DNA of 64,000 nt, from assembly GCA_027579435.1 (NCBI GenBank), contig JANBPK010000951.1, positions 1 through 64,000 on the forward strand, read 5' to 3'. The position numbers and the translations under genes are program-made. The stretch comes from Candolleomyces eurysporus (lineage: Eukaryota > Basidiomycota > Agaricomycetes > Agaricales > Psathyrellaceae). Each line of letters starts with the position of its first letter. Positions within the stretch are counted from its first letter, which is position 1. The notes under the pieces were generated by a model. It was not told the origin of the DNA and ran no database searches. It was given only the letters and a program-made list of their open reading frames with translations. Shown piece after piece: positions 10,881 to 24,347 of this stretch.

Positions 10881-10979
10881 TGAGTACCCTCACTTCTTCC
10901 TCCAGGTAATGACTCGTGATTCTGCCTAACGCTCTGCGGGGCAGCGGGGAAGATCTAGGTAAAGATATTTCGGTGCTTC

Positions 10980-11630
10980 ACCTGTCATCTCGCATGGCCA
11001 AATATCTCACAGGATGGTCGTTAATTGTCATACCGACTTCAAGTATGCCGACGCCGCAGCTCTCTCGACACTCTTCTCCGGCGCAAAACCAAGTTATTAG
11101 CTTCTTGAAACAGTAGGAGTCTCTTGTTCTTGGGGCTGGAAAGTGGATATATGGACGGTCGGATGCTTGGTAAGAGCCACTTTGGTTATCATGTACGTTC
11201 GAACCCTCGTTTTCAAGCCATTCCTCCGAGCAGATGTCCGAGTCGTTCCAGAAGGTACAAAGGTAGCCGACGCCCACCTCCCACGGATGCAGGAATTCCT
11301 AGGGCCTTTTCCCGCTACATTTTTGGATCGATGCAGTCGGAGGGATGAATGTTTTGACAAGTCTGGTAAGTGTTAGTCACAGCGATTCTCGATGAATAGT
11401 TGCTGACGTTTGGTACCTCGATGGGAATAGGTAGGTTACTGAGCAAGCACAATTCTACTACACTATCAGCTTTAGGGGATCTAGAGCAGCGAATTTCTGA
11501 GCTTAAAGGTCGAGTGCCGGACGGTGAGCTTGCAGAGCTGGTGAACTTCATGAGATGTTGTCTTACGATTGATCCCGAGTTGAGGCATTCAGCTGGAGAG
11601 CTGCTGGAGGACCATTTCCTGGCAGATTGA
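10980..11630 (+). pseudogene. Remnant of an SRPK-like protein kinase (C-lobe only)
   Basis: The plus strand encodes pieces of a kinase C-terminal lobe in several frames. Near 11130-11170 it reads GWKVDIWTVGCL, the conserved segment after the APE motif. Further on comes EGTKVADAHLPRMQEFLGPF and finally FMRCCLTIDPELRHSAGELL, typical of the end of SRPK/CMGC kinases, ending at the stop at 11630. The ATP-binding lobe and the HRD and DFG motifs are absent: only about 400 bp separate this from the divergent nuclease gene. Stops and frame shifts interrupt the part before 11130. It is best read as a truncated copy. A short expressed gene with an unusual start cannot be excluded. Confidence 0.6.
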
Positions 11631-11907
11631 ATCTGTTTTCGCCCTATCTTATGCTTGCTGCCTACTTTATATGGATACTACAGCCCATGCGTAATACATT
11701 ACGCGTAATCACGACGTGCGAGAAGACAATAGCCTTTTCCTATGCATCTTTTGGCTCGCTAGTTTTCGAGTGATACCCCCGTCACGGCAACTCCAAACGC
11801 GGGGCGGTACCATCAACCTCGTGTTACACCACGTCTATGAACAGCATTTATTCAATAAAGCAACTCCGACACAGCGCCCAGCATCCCCTCTCTCTTTCTC
11901 TCTCTTG

Positions 11908-12630
11908 ATGTCCCAGGCGGAAAATATTGAAGTTCCAGAGGTTCCTATCACACGCGAGACCTTCATCGATGAAGACATAGACTACATCGCAGCGACCACT
12001 GCTCCTAAAATGGTGACTATGAATGAAGACGGTAGCATTGAGCACATCGATGTTCCTGAAATAATCAGAAAGACCGGGATCATTCCCGATGGTTTCAGTG
12101 TAGGTGAGCCTCCGTCCGACCCATCTGTCTGCTTTCTGAGGGTATTCACTCATTGAATCGGCTCACTTGTTATTCAGATCTGATATTTGACCCAATCATT
12201 CTCGCTGAGTCTTTGGTAGAACGGGGATTGCGGTACGAAAGGTTAGTTCTGTGTGGCAACCACCAGTCCTTCGTCAGTAACCTGAATTGCTCGCTCGGCA
12301 TTGTTCTATTTAGCCAGTTGCCTCCCGAGATGCTTCAAAGTCTCAAGGATCGGATTATGCACGATGAGAACTTGTGTATCGTCCCAACTGGCATACAGCA
12401 GCACGTGCGTATACACTGATCCGCCGTTGAGGTCGGTTTCTCTCTCAACTGACGGCGGCTTTCAGAAACTGGAGCTTCTCGCTGCATCCATTTACGATAT
12501 GAAGGAGTCTGGTGGGGACGGAGATGAGGATGAGGGAGGAGGCGGTGATGAAGCTCTCGGTATAACAGAACTTTTCGAGCGCCCATCGTCTCAAGTTAGC
12601 CAGCGTTTGGATGCCGAAAGTCAAGAATGA
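11908..12630 (+). CDS. Small uncharacterised acidic protein
   Basis: Four exons can be joined. Exon 1 (11908 to about 12102) starts MSQAENIEVPEVPITRE; exon 2 begins after ttattcag near 12178 and reads LIFDPIILAESLVERGLRY; exon 3 begins near 12315 with QLPPEMLQSLKDRI; exon 4 follows ctttcag near 12466 and ends at 12630. The predicted protein is about 170 residues, acidic, with a glycine/aspartate-rich segment near the C-terminus. I see no transmembrane segment or known motif, and I do not recognise the family. Conserved-looking splice sites and a consistent frame support a real gene. Confidence 0.55.
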
Positions 12631-13030
12631 TGTATGCGCATACTGTATCGCCGCCCAGACGGAAATCAAAAGTTTCACGGGATGAGGAAGGAATATAATC
12701 ACCTCCGAAAGCCTCGCTGCCAGCACAGGCCTTGGTTGGGACACTTATTCCGCCAGCGAATGTCGCGATTATAATTGGCCAAGTGATACTGGTGTCTTAG
12801 AGTCCTTAGTTGACTATTTTACAATTGCGAGTCCATTGCATACATGAATCATGCGGTTCCTCTTCCGTCCCCCGTCTACTCTCAGGGTTAGTCGCCGTCG
12901 AATAGCAAGAGGCGGAACACGGTTTTCGTGTATACTACAGTTCCTATCGTGCTTCTGATAGCGTTTGCAGTTGCGGTGTATTTGAAAGCCGTGCAGCTTT
13001 TGCAGTTGCCTCGACTGCTCCCCAAACAAG

Positions 13031-14725
13031 TCAAGGAAACTTCCCTCTTCCGAACCAATATTGCCACGATTTCGTTGATGCAGAAGCCAGTGCAGTAGCC
13101 TCCGAGGCCGGAAGGGTAGGTCCTGAGGTCTCGGATCGGGATTGTACAGCGGCTGTCGCCTGCCTCTCATAGAGGGTAGAACTTTGATTTCCCCCTCTCG
13201 GAGCCGATGGAATTACCAATCGCGGGTCTACGTCCAGAGCGGCTGGAGCAGTAGTCGGCGGCGGAGTATCCGACATCTCGTCAGTAATGCGCCCTTGAAT
13301 TCTCCTGCCGCTGAGAGTTGATGAGGCCGTTAACTGCGGCAGTACCACCGGGACCGAGATAGATGTCGGCCTTTCCTGCTCCTTCTCCAACCTGAGAAGA
13401 GACGACCCGAGTTGGCTCTGGAACGAGATTGACTCGGGGCCAGTGGGTCAGCAGCCGGCAGCCCCCTCGTAGTCGGAAGAGTAGATCTTTGGGTTTGTCT
13501 CGTCGAGGTGTTGGTTTCAATTCTCTTTACCGTGTCGGCAACCTTCAGGTTGACCGTCTTCTTGAGAACGGTGGATCCTTGAGTCCCTTTCTTCAACGGC
13601 GTTGATGTTGAGGCAGGTTCTGCGACCACGAAACGCACTCCAGAAACGCTTGCCCTCTTCTAGGAAACCGGGGATGGTTGCCTCCCTTTCCCCGAGACAG
13701 TCGAGGTCGGCAATTCAGGATCTACTGCAGCAGCAGGCCGCGAGGCAGCCTTGGCCGTCGTCTTCTCAGAAGGAGCAGACCCCCGTTTCCCTTTCCTCGA
13801 TGTTGTCGAATTTGTCGGCTCAGGTTCCGCAGGAGGACGAACCCCTCATTTGGAAAAGAAAGTGCACGGCCGTTTATCTTTTCGGCAGCGTGTACATGCC
13901 TGTTTTGCCTTGACCTGCAAATACTCATGACGGAGAAGACGACAGCGTTCGCAGGGCGTCTGAAGGGGTGCAGGAGAACGCTGGGCACGTCGGGCAGCAG
14001 TCGTTGCTTTCGCCTGGGATCCTACTTTGGCTCGTTTGACTTGTACAGGAGTTGTATAAGCGTCGTCGTCGCTGCTGGTGCCTGAAATGGATGGGGCCTT
14101 CCGTTTCTTCCCGTTTACCTTCGAGACCTCTGAGTTCCAACGCTCATCCACCTCCATTCCCTCTTGATCATCGGATCCTCCATATTCCTCTTCTCTGTCA
14201 TCTACCACCCTATCTGATCCCTCAGCCTCGTCTTGGTCCATGTCTGAGTCATAGGCAATGCCTAGCAACGTTCCCAACTTCATGATCACATCTTTAGCCT
14301 TGTCAAAGTCTTCTTCCTCGTCGGTGTCAAAATCCTCCTCTCTGTTATTATCAGAATCTTCCGCATCGGTGTCGAAATTCTCCTCCCCCTCGTCAAACTT
14401 GTCGGAATCTTTATCGAGCACGTCGGAAGACCGCAAGATCGAGTTCGCACTGGTCCGTATTCAGAAGCCATTCCCTTCTTCGAACAAGCACGTTGAAACA
14501 GGCTCTGATACACCAGGTGGTTTCAAAGGCCCCGTACTCCTGTATCAGCTCTACCCGAATATGAAAAAAAGCAATATTATTATTACTCGATAGGCCTTGT
14601 ATCAGTGCGACCAACGAACTCACTACGGGACCCACGAGTTGCTTCAAGCGTTTCCGTAAATCATCATATTCAGACCAGGTCGTTGCGCGACAGAGATCTT
14701 GGTCGAGCTTGACGACCAGACTCAT
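13031..14725 (-). pseudogene. Acidic protein with zinc-cluster-like C-terminus, probably broken
   Basis: The proposed start is the ATG at 14725, reading MSLVVKLDQDLCRATTWSEY. The long middle exon (about 14436-13846) is strongly acidic, with repeated FDTDEEED-like blocks, then basic and KRKAP-containing. It ends in PCERCRLLRHEY and ACTRCRKDKRPC, a Cys-X2-Cys pairing seen in uncharacterised basidiomycete proteins with Zn2Cys6-like character. A TGA follows at 13848-13846. The same frame stays open and proline/threonine-rich for 62 codons to a TAG at 13662-13660, and continues again to about 13500; a further shift is needed near 13390 to reach the last open part, which ends at 13031. Two in-frame stops and one frame change suggest a pseudogene, although sequencing error or unrecognised introns could account for some of them. 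Confidence 0.5.
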
Positions 14726-15675
14726 CAGCTCAAAGCTTCGAGTTTGTCTTTATGTGATTTGGGAGGTTTCAGGCCAATCAAGACAAAGAGACCTCGTTCC
14801 CGAAATACGGGTTGTATTGCTAGTAAGCTTCGTGAGTGACCGGTGAGAATAGAAGACAGGGGCGACCCAGTTGTTCCTAGAATTTTGAACGACAGGGCGT
14901 GGTTCCCTTTGTTCTTTTGGTAGTCATCCTTGATATCGCTGAGTTGGGAACTGAGTTGTTCGTTGTGAACCGGCTGAAGTTCTGTTTGGTCCTGTTAGAC
15001 TTCAAGGCCAATGACTTGCCAAATTAAGGTTGCAATGCAGTAGGCAGTGTGGTTGCTGGAGTCGGGTGCAGAAGAGAAGAGAAGATGACTCGTCCTCCTC
15101 CTCAGCTTCTCTCCTAGAAATCCGGAAATTGCTTGGAGGCAATGTTCCTTCAGAACGATCTATTTTAAGTAGAAGGATCCGATGAAGCCGTCGCGAGCGG
15201 AACTGGACATTGGATTCAAGGGGTACGTACAGCCCATTTCCAAAAGTGAAGTGGCAGGCGATGAGAATTCGAAGTGAGCTGTATTGTCCAGAAGAGTCGA
15301 AATCTCTGGTCGTCGCTGAGCATCATGATATCTGAGCGGATGTGCTCAGATTAGATATGGGCGTATTGTCAACAGCGTGATTTGAACCCTGATTGGCTAG
15401 CGAGATGATGGAGTTACAGCGCCGCTCTCGTCAGCCTGGCAACGCTGGCTGTTCTCACAATAACGGCGGCCTTCTGGTTGTGTCGTTCCCTTGTTCTTGT
15501 TGTTCGACCCAGTTTCCCTCGTTCATTCTTCTTCTCTCTATCTTGAGCTGCGCTCAATTAAGCTTTTGTCAAGACATTCTCTCTGCCTGGTGCAGCCCAT
15601 TTCCTGTGTTTCGACGTTCGTCGTCCCCCAACCCCAGCGGACTGGTAGCAACAAGCCTAACCACAACCGGGCGAT
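14726..15675. other. Intergenic region
   Basis: This region separates the divergent zinc-cluster-like gene and the PPxY membrane protein. It should contain both promoters. I find no recognisable gene, RNA gene or repeat. The last 200 bp before 15676 are pyrimidine-rich, common just upstream of transcription starts in fungi. Confidence 0.5.
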
Positions 15676-16539
15676 ATGTCGGCATCCACACCCCAGGCTC
15701 AAGAGGGGATGACATCGACAGGAAACCCCCCGTCATATGACGAACTACGACAACAGGCTGGTCCTTTGCCGACAAAACGGGGGGAGCTGGGGTTCATCGA
15801 AGGCGTCCACGCCCAGAGGGAGCAGGATCAAAATGTCATCACTCTACCTGCAAGGCATCCTGCAGAAAGAGGAGAAGATTCTGCAACTGTACCTGTTCCT
15901 TTGACCCCAGTGCCCAATTCAAATGCTCCATCCCAGTCCACCGACGAACCCACTCCAAACGCGCCCACTCAGTCCGACTCTCCCAGAATTCTGAAGTATC
16001 TCAAACCCAAGAAAATCCCCGCATTCCAGGGCCTTCGAATCACATCTCTCCTCGCCTTCTTTGCCCAATTCTTCATCTTTGCTGCTTTCATTATAGGATG
16101 GGTCTTCACAGCCAAGAAACTCACAGATATGTCAAAACAAGGAGGCAACATCCCGGGCGGAATTTCCTCCGCTATCTTCATCCATGTCGTCTTCTGTATA
16201 GCTGTCGTGGGCCAGCTCATCTTCCTCGAAAGGCGTGTTTACCGATTGCGCGCCGAACGATACACCTTCTTGCACCCTGGAGAGATGCTGCCTCGGTACC
16301 AAGAGCGCACTCTCCCAGGCGGTGACCTCTCCTTCGCATTCGCCCCTTGGAACCGGCCCCCACTTCCCACCTACGCAGCCGCCCTGGCGCAAAGTGGTCA
16401 TGGGACAGGAGATGTCGATGATCACCTTATCGCTGTACCTCCCCCACCCGCTTACGGAAACACCCGTGGCAGTACCTTACTGCTGTCAGGTTTCCTCCGG
16501 GACAGTCTGCGGGCGCAAAGGCCCCCAACCAATCCATAG
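15676..16539 (+). CDS. Two-pass membrane protein with PPxY-type motifs
   Basis: This is an intronless 287-residue protein starting MSASTPQAQEG. Two hydrophobic segments lie near residues 119-144 (beginning GLRITSLLAFF) and 164-183 (beginning SAIFIHVVFCIA), so the N- and C-terminal parts should both face the same side. The N-terminal tail contains PPSYDEL near residue 19, and the C-terminal tail contains LPTYAA near 233 and PPPPAYG near 257. PPxY and LPxY are ligands for WW domains of Rsp5/Nedd4 ubiquitin ligases, so a role as an adaptor or substrate in membrane-protein ubiquitination is a reasonable inference. I do not know a named family for it. Confidence 0.75.
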   Translation: MSASTPQAQEGMTSTGNPPSYDELRQQAGPLPTKRGELGFIEGVHAQREQDQNVITLPARHPAERGEDSATVPVPLTPVPNSNAPSQSTDEPTPNAPTQSDSPRILKYLKPKKIPAFQGLRITSLLAFFAQFFIFAAFIIGWVFTAKKLTDMSKQGGNIPGGISSAIFIHVVFCIAVVGQLIFLERRVYRLRAERYTFLHPGEMLPRYQERTLPGGDLSFAFAPWNRPPLPTYAAALAQSGHGTGDVDDHLIAVPPPPAYGNTRGSTLLLSGFLRDSLRAQRPPTNP

Positions 16540-17358
16540 TGAACGTGACGTGGAGCGTGGAGAAGGAGAGAGTGATAGCACAGATAATGGAAACGTCGCG
16601 AACAGAGACGACCATTTGCAGCAGACCTTGGCTCAGCTGGAGAGGAGGTCAAGCCGTTAAAACGCCAAACCCCACATTCTTGGAGGACGTCAGTGACGAG
16701 AGCCTCCATTCATGTGATCGCTGGACTGTATTAATTCATGGGCTTAGCGTTCTCTGGGGTTCCTGATAATCATTCAAGTACCATTTTACGGTCATTAAAA
16801 GTGACATCCGGGAGACCTGCCTATCACTGGAAATGTTTGTACTAGTATGTACTCTATCTGTGTACGTTATCTTTTCGATAGTTTTCAATTTTTTTCCATT
16901 CCTTCGAGCTCCGTGCTTGCCAGGTGACCCCTGAGTTTGACTGAAGGAATGACATTTTTGGCCTCATGTCCTCGACAATGTTGCGAAATGCTGAATATCG
17001 AAATCTTGAAATCCCGGCTTCAGGCTCGAGGCGGCAGGTGATGCTATTGCTTCCGATGCTATGTTGGCTTGAGTTCCATGAGTATCGGTGGTGCCTGGCT
17101 CTGCCTCCCTCTTCGAGTCATTTCTGTCTTCTAGCCCTGATTGACGCCCGCTAACCATGGGATCCCCTTTGAATCGGACCTCAATTTTAGGCCCGACTAC
17201 CCTTTACAACGTTCCCTTGCTCTGTCAGCAAGCAAGCAGTCTATGACGCCCCCAAATCTTGCCGAATGAAAGGTACCTTTCTCAGATCTCAACGGAGGCG
17301 CTGCGCAGAATGACTCGGATTCTTGGACGCCACATTCCTGTAACCCTGTACAACCCTG

Positions 17359-17366
17359 TATAAATA
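17359..17366 (+). promoter_or_regulatory. TATA box of the arrestin-like gene
   Basis: The sequence TATAAATA lies 69 bp before the ATG at 17435, a suitable distance for a short leader. Confidence 0.6.
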
Positions 17367-17434
17367 GAAGATGGAACGTGCCTGGTTGGAGTGTTATACG
17401 CTTTGACCCCCCGTCATCCCACCTCTCTCTGCTC

Positions 17435-18995
17435 ATGAGCAGCCTCTTCGAAACTGAACAAAGACTTGACTTGCCTTCGTACTCGCCATCGGTTCCAGCA
17501 CCTCAATACTCCTACGAACCGGCGTGTGACGAACAAAGGCTACAACTTACGCCTAGCAGCTCTGCTGGGCACCGGACCCCCACTGGCACTTTCATCAAAA
17601 AGTCTGGAAAGACCACTGTCGTTCTAGCCGACCAGGAAGAAGGAACTGAGTCACCATCTTATGGCCGCTATGGCAATATCAACGGAACCCTGTTGCTCGA
17701 CGAGAGCGAGACCATTACGGAAGTGGAGTGCAAGGTATGTAGAACTTCAACTGCGGTCATACACAGCGATACTTACACCTCGCTGCGCAGATCGAAGGCA
17801 AATTAGACACGACCATCAGCGAAGGAGGCGGAAAGTCCACACCTTTGATCAAAGAACGCCATATCCTTTGGTCAAAGCAGAGCGCAGCCCCAAATGAGTC
17901 GTGCTCAAGTCAACTGGCTTTCTCCTTCACGCTTCCAGGGACATTCCGCGATGGAACTGAAGACAAACCACTACCACCTTCTTATCATGTGTTCTGCCAT
18001 GGAACCCCTTCGCTCTTCTTGAAAACGACCTATTCGATCCGCATCGCGATTACTCGCGTTGTGCACCAAAAGCTGGGTCTCTGGACAAAGACAAAACAGT
18101 GAGTGCATTAGGCGACTCTGTCTTTGAACATTATTGTTAACAATATGTGCTAGTATCTTTATCCCCTTCAGCTATGCCCCCCGAAGTCGAGCACACCGAC
18201 CGATACTACCACGGCCCTGCTTCTTCTCCTCGGTCAAGACCTCTCCAGAGGAGTGGTACCAGGCCGAAACCACAATCAAACGACGCGACTCCTCATCACA
18301 AACTCCTCTCAACTGCCATGTAAGTCCGCCTCACAGCTCTGAACTCGAGACAAAACGCTAATCCATCATCATACAGCTCTTCGTCCCAGCAGGCCGCGTG
18401 TACGGTCTCAAGGATACCATCCCCTTCCACCTTCAGATCTCGGGGCGCATCTCAACGCTTCGAGAACTCTTCTCCTCCACCGAGCTCAGCAGAGTATATT
18501 CCGCCGAATCGCACCTCACATCTTCCAGTAGCCTCCCCTCGCTCAACCATACCCCTCCGGTCATCAGGGTATTTTTGATGCGTCAAGTCACTGTGGAAAT
18601 CCGAGGTCAAAAGTCCTGGCGGAACATCGTTGCTGGCGAAGGCGCGCTCTCATCAGTACCTCCGCTGATGTCGAGCTGCTACTCTCCAACATCTGATGCC
18701 TGTCGGGAGTCGGAGCACCTTGATTGGGAGGGTGACCTCAGGGTCAACGACGAAGTTGACTGCGCGGGTTTCATGGTTGCGAATGCACAAGTGAAGGTGA
18801 GTTCTACCCTGGACTATTTCGCACGNTTTTTCACGGATACTAACGAGATTTCACGTTTTTTAGGACTTCGTTATGCTCAAGATCACGCCATCTGGGTCTT
18901 CAAAATCCCAATTCTTGGATCTGCAGGTGTCGATTCCGATACGGCTGGTCACGGATTCGTGGGGTGACGTTTCTTCCATGGATTCGTCTTTCTGA
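17435..18995 (+). CDS. Arrestin-like (alpha-arrestin) protein
   Basis: Alpha-arrestins are trafficking adaptors that bring Rsp5-type ubiquitin ligases to membrane transporters. The ATG at 17435 gives MSSLFETEQRLDLPSYSP. Five exons join in frame (17435-17734, about 17791-18098, about 18152-18319, 18377-18796, 18864-18995). The arrestin N-domain strands are visible: GNINGTLLLDES, ECKIEGKLDTTISEGG, FSFTLPGTF, LPPSY, then YSIRIAITRV and a PRSRAHRPILP segment typical of basidiomycete members. The last exon ends with VSIPIRLVTDSWG followed by a short tail to the TGA at 18993-18995. LPSYSP and LPPSY are possible WW-domain ligands, though the second lies in a conserved fold position. A TATA box precedes it. 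Confidence 0.82.
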
Positions 18996-19415
18996 TAAGA
19001 CTGCGGTGGTTCTCTCTCCTGTTTTTTTGAGCATCTTCTGGAATACCTTTTCATCTATCATGGCATCTTATGGCATCCGCGGCTCCAACGAACAGCTAGC
19101 TCCCTGCGGTTTTCGGATTTATACGGCATTTTTGGACTCTCTTAGTTTACCGGCTCCATCGCATTTCATACGCATTTCTGCATTTTTGGCATACTTTCAA
19201 CAAAGTATTACTGTAGTATCCTTATCGTCCTTTCTTAGCACTTCATCATCTGTACTTGTATAAGCTTCATACTAGCATCTTGTAGGAATACGGTTTATTG
19301 TTGTATATTCGAGCAAAAAGTACGGTTTTGAAGCCAGTAGTACATTCAACATAGTATCTGTGACTTTTGGTAGTAGGAATTCAACTCCTCTTCCTCCTTA
19401 ATTGACGACTCCAGA

Positions 19416-21074
19416 TCAAGAAGACTTGCTGTGGATTTCCTCCTTTAGCACTTCCGCCAAACGCCTGATAGCCTCATCCGTCTCCTCTTCCGTAAGCAGA
19501 CTAAAGGATACTCGCACACACGCAGTCTGTCTTCCATCCACAAACGCAGTCGCTCCAGGGAGAACCAGCACTCCACGATCGATAGCTTTGCTGCGGATGA
19601 ATACCGTTGAATCACCTTCTACCGTGACGCTTTTGAGATCTACGCTTGATGGAAGCTTGAGCTTGAGCCAATAGAACATGGCTGCGTCGGGTTGAGACCA
19701 TTCGGCGAGACCTTTGAGGTGACGGTCGAGGCAGGCAGCCATGACGTCGCGTCGCCTTTTGTAGAATTTGGCGACCTTGTCCGCGTGCTTTACGAGTCCC
19801 TCGACGCCCCATTCTCTGAGTAGCTTGAGGATGACGACTTGGGAAAGCGAGGATGCTTGGACGACTGAAGTCGCACTCTGCATTGAGCAAATAGTGCACA
19901 GATCGGAAGCGTCAGAAAGATGTAGAAAAATAAAGTGGGATCGGAAAGACGTACATGGCACTCGATAGCAGCTAGCAGCCGTTCAGGTCCTGTCAGCCAT
20001 CCAATGCGGAACCCAGCAGACAAGACTTTGCTGAAACTGTCGAACCGCAAAACCCGACCAACTTCTCCGAGTACCTGCTTTTCCAGAGTGAAGTACGAAG
20101 GAGGTCGGGGAGCGTCGCCGTAGTAAAGGAAGTAGTAGGGATCGTCTTCGAGAATTATGAACCCGTATTTTTTGGATAGCTTGAGGATCTCTACTCTCCT
20201 CTCTAGACTGGCCGTGACACCCGATGGGTTGGAACCGAACTGAATTCGAAATCGTTAGTCCAAACAGTATTTCGAGGCGATCTTTGAGACGAACCGGGAT
20301 AGTATACAAGATTTTAGGCATAGGTTTTGAAGAATCCCAGTTCCCCAAAATCTTCGCCAGTTCAGAAGCAATGATTCCGTCCTGGTCCGTATCGACGGGG
20401 ACGTACTGGCAGCTCAGCGCTTCCAGAATCGGTGTCGCTCCCCTAGAAGCGCCGATAATTGACCCCCGTAAATAAGCAAAACAATGACGGTTGACCTGGG
20501 AGTAACTCACGGGTATGTCGGCCCCTCGACCATAACCATGTCCCCAGGATTCAAGAACGCATTGAAAGCTTTATACAAAAGGTCCTGGCTCCCCGGGCCA
20601 ATGCTGACGCGCCATCCTTCATTCGGTCCTCTCTTATGCACTTCCTGCATCATTTTGAATGTCCATTGATTCAATTCTGGGATTCCTGGTGTTACATTGT
20701 ACTGGAGAGCAGTGGCGAGCTCTTCGTCGCGGATAGTAAGATCTTGAACTTGGACGGAGGGGTCGTCAGGTCCAGAACCCGGTGGACGGATTCCCAGTTG
20801 GATATACTCGAAGGGGAAGGTGTCGGGGTGAGGTTTTCCGGCAAGCATGGAGAGAATGCCTGGGTTATACTCGACGGAGAAGAGGTCCCATACTAAAGAA
20901 TAAAGCAAAGAGGTTAGACAGTGGGTTGATTAGGGGGACTGTAGGAACGTACTCGGCGAAGGCTTTCTTGCTCGAGCAACAGTCGACAGCCTATCTTCAT
21001 AAAATTGGGAAGGCAGAACTTCGACTTTCGTCTCCGAGCCCTGTGCGCGCAATGCAGCCTCCGACGATGGCATG
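19416..21074 (-). CDS. Aromatic/2-aminoadipate aminotransferase (ARO8/KAT type), copy A
   Basis: This is a PLP-dependent class I/II aminotransferase acting on aromatic amino acids, kynurenine or 2-aminoadipate. The first exon starts MPSSEAALRAQ at 21074 and ends RARKPSPS. Later exons include GILSMLAGKPHPDTFP, LQYNVTPGIPEL, GPGSQDLLYKAFNAF and EGPTYP, then the cofactor lysine in DSFSKVLSAGFRIGW. The C-terminal domain ends in VRVSFSLLTEEETDEA and a short tail stopping at 19416. Length (about 440 residues after splicing) is normal for the family. All main motifs are intact. A paralogue lies at 37392-39729. A TATA-like TATATA is found about 80 bp upstream of the ATG. Confidence 0.87.
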
Positions 21075-21154
21075 GTGAGGTGAGACGAGTGAGATGACTC
21101 CGGTGGTCTTTGGGTACTGAATGGTAGTCAGGAAGATCCCCAAGAATCTCCCAC

Positions 21155-21160
21155 TATATA
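21155..21160 (-). promoter_or_regulatory. TATA-like element of aminotransferase copy A
   Basis: TATATA on the minus strand, about 82 bp upstream of the ATG at 21074. Confidence 0.45.
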
Positions 21161-22025
21161 GGCATTACTTACCACCTCGTCATATTTCCGGTCCTTCATA
21201 TCGTGATAACAAACCTGAGGCTCCTGAGCGCCAACTTCGTGCACCCATGAGGGTATATTCTGTCTCCGAGCGTCCGGACGCCCGCTCAAGTCCGCACAAG
21301 TTTGCTGAGGATTTTAGCCGATCAGGTACATCCACATGTGCGGCTCCACGGCAGATTCAAGACTCCAGAGTCCAGACAGAAGCGAGGCGAGGACAGATGG
21401 CAAGTTCGAACCAGTACCACTAGAAATGCGCAGCAGGAAAACAAAAGAGAAGATCTCCGGTGGAAGGTAATGACGCAGAAGCTGCCAAAACGACCAGAAG
21501 ATAGTATGTTTCGGGGATTCGGGTTTCAATGTGTTGTTCCGTAGTGTATTCCGAAGATTCCTATCACCGGGATATGAGTCACTAGGAAGAGGGTTACGGT
21601 GTGCTTGGTCACTATCGTGATATGATAGAGGAGGGATAAGAAGGCATCAGACTGCACCTATGTCATAGAACCCCCATCTCGGCGTTGATCCGACGGCTTT
21701 AACCTTTTGGTGGGAGGAGGCCATCGTCAGACATTGCTTTAGGAGGTCATACGATGACCTTTGTTACGGAAGTACATCGGTAGGAGTCGGTTGCTTTGGT
21801 TGTACTACCAAATGTTTTCTTTCGCAATCTCAAAAATTGCGTTAGTAAGTATAGACGACGTCACTTCAGCCAGCAGATCACGGTGAATAGGACGTATTCG
21901 TTCAAACGTTTCGATGATACATACATACAACAAGCCAAGAGCCAAAAGCAATTTTTTCAATCACGATAAGTAATATCGATCTCTACTTATCTATCCCAAT
22001 TTTGAACCAACGCCATGCAGATCCC

Positions 22026-24251
<2,226 letters not shown>

Positions 24252-24340
24252 TGCGGCGAAGAAAGAGGGTAGAGACGAAAAGAACTCCGATGCACTGCTG
24301 AAGTGAGGAACCTGGGGAAGAATGGACTCCAACGTCTCCT

Positions 24341-24347
24341 CTTTATA
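24341..24347 (-). promoter_or_regulatory. TATA box of the glucoamylase gene
   Basis: TATAAAG on the minus strand, 90 bp upstream of the start codon at 24251. Confidence 0.6.

Noticed and set aside
13660..13848. Stop-codon recoding or selenocysteine at the TGA
   Set aside because: A TAG lies in the same frame 62 codons later and other frame breaks follow, which fits decay or sequence error better than recoding.
13602..14593. Plus-strand open frames with serine-rich sequence
   Set aside because: They are the complements of the acidic repeat blocks of the minus-strand gene (GAC/GAA codons give serine and leucine on the other strand).
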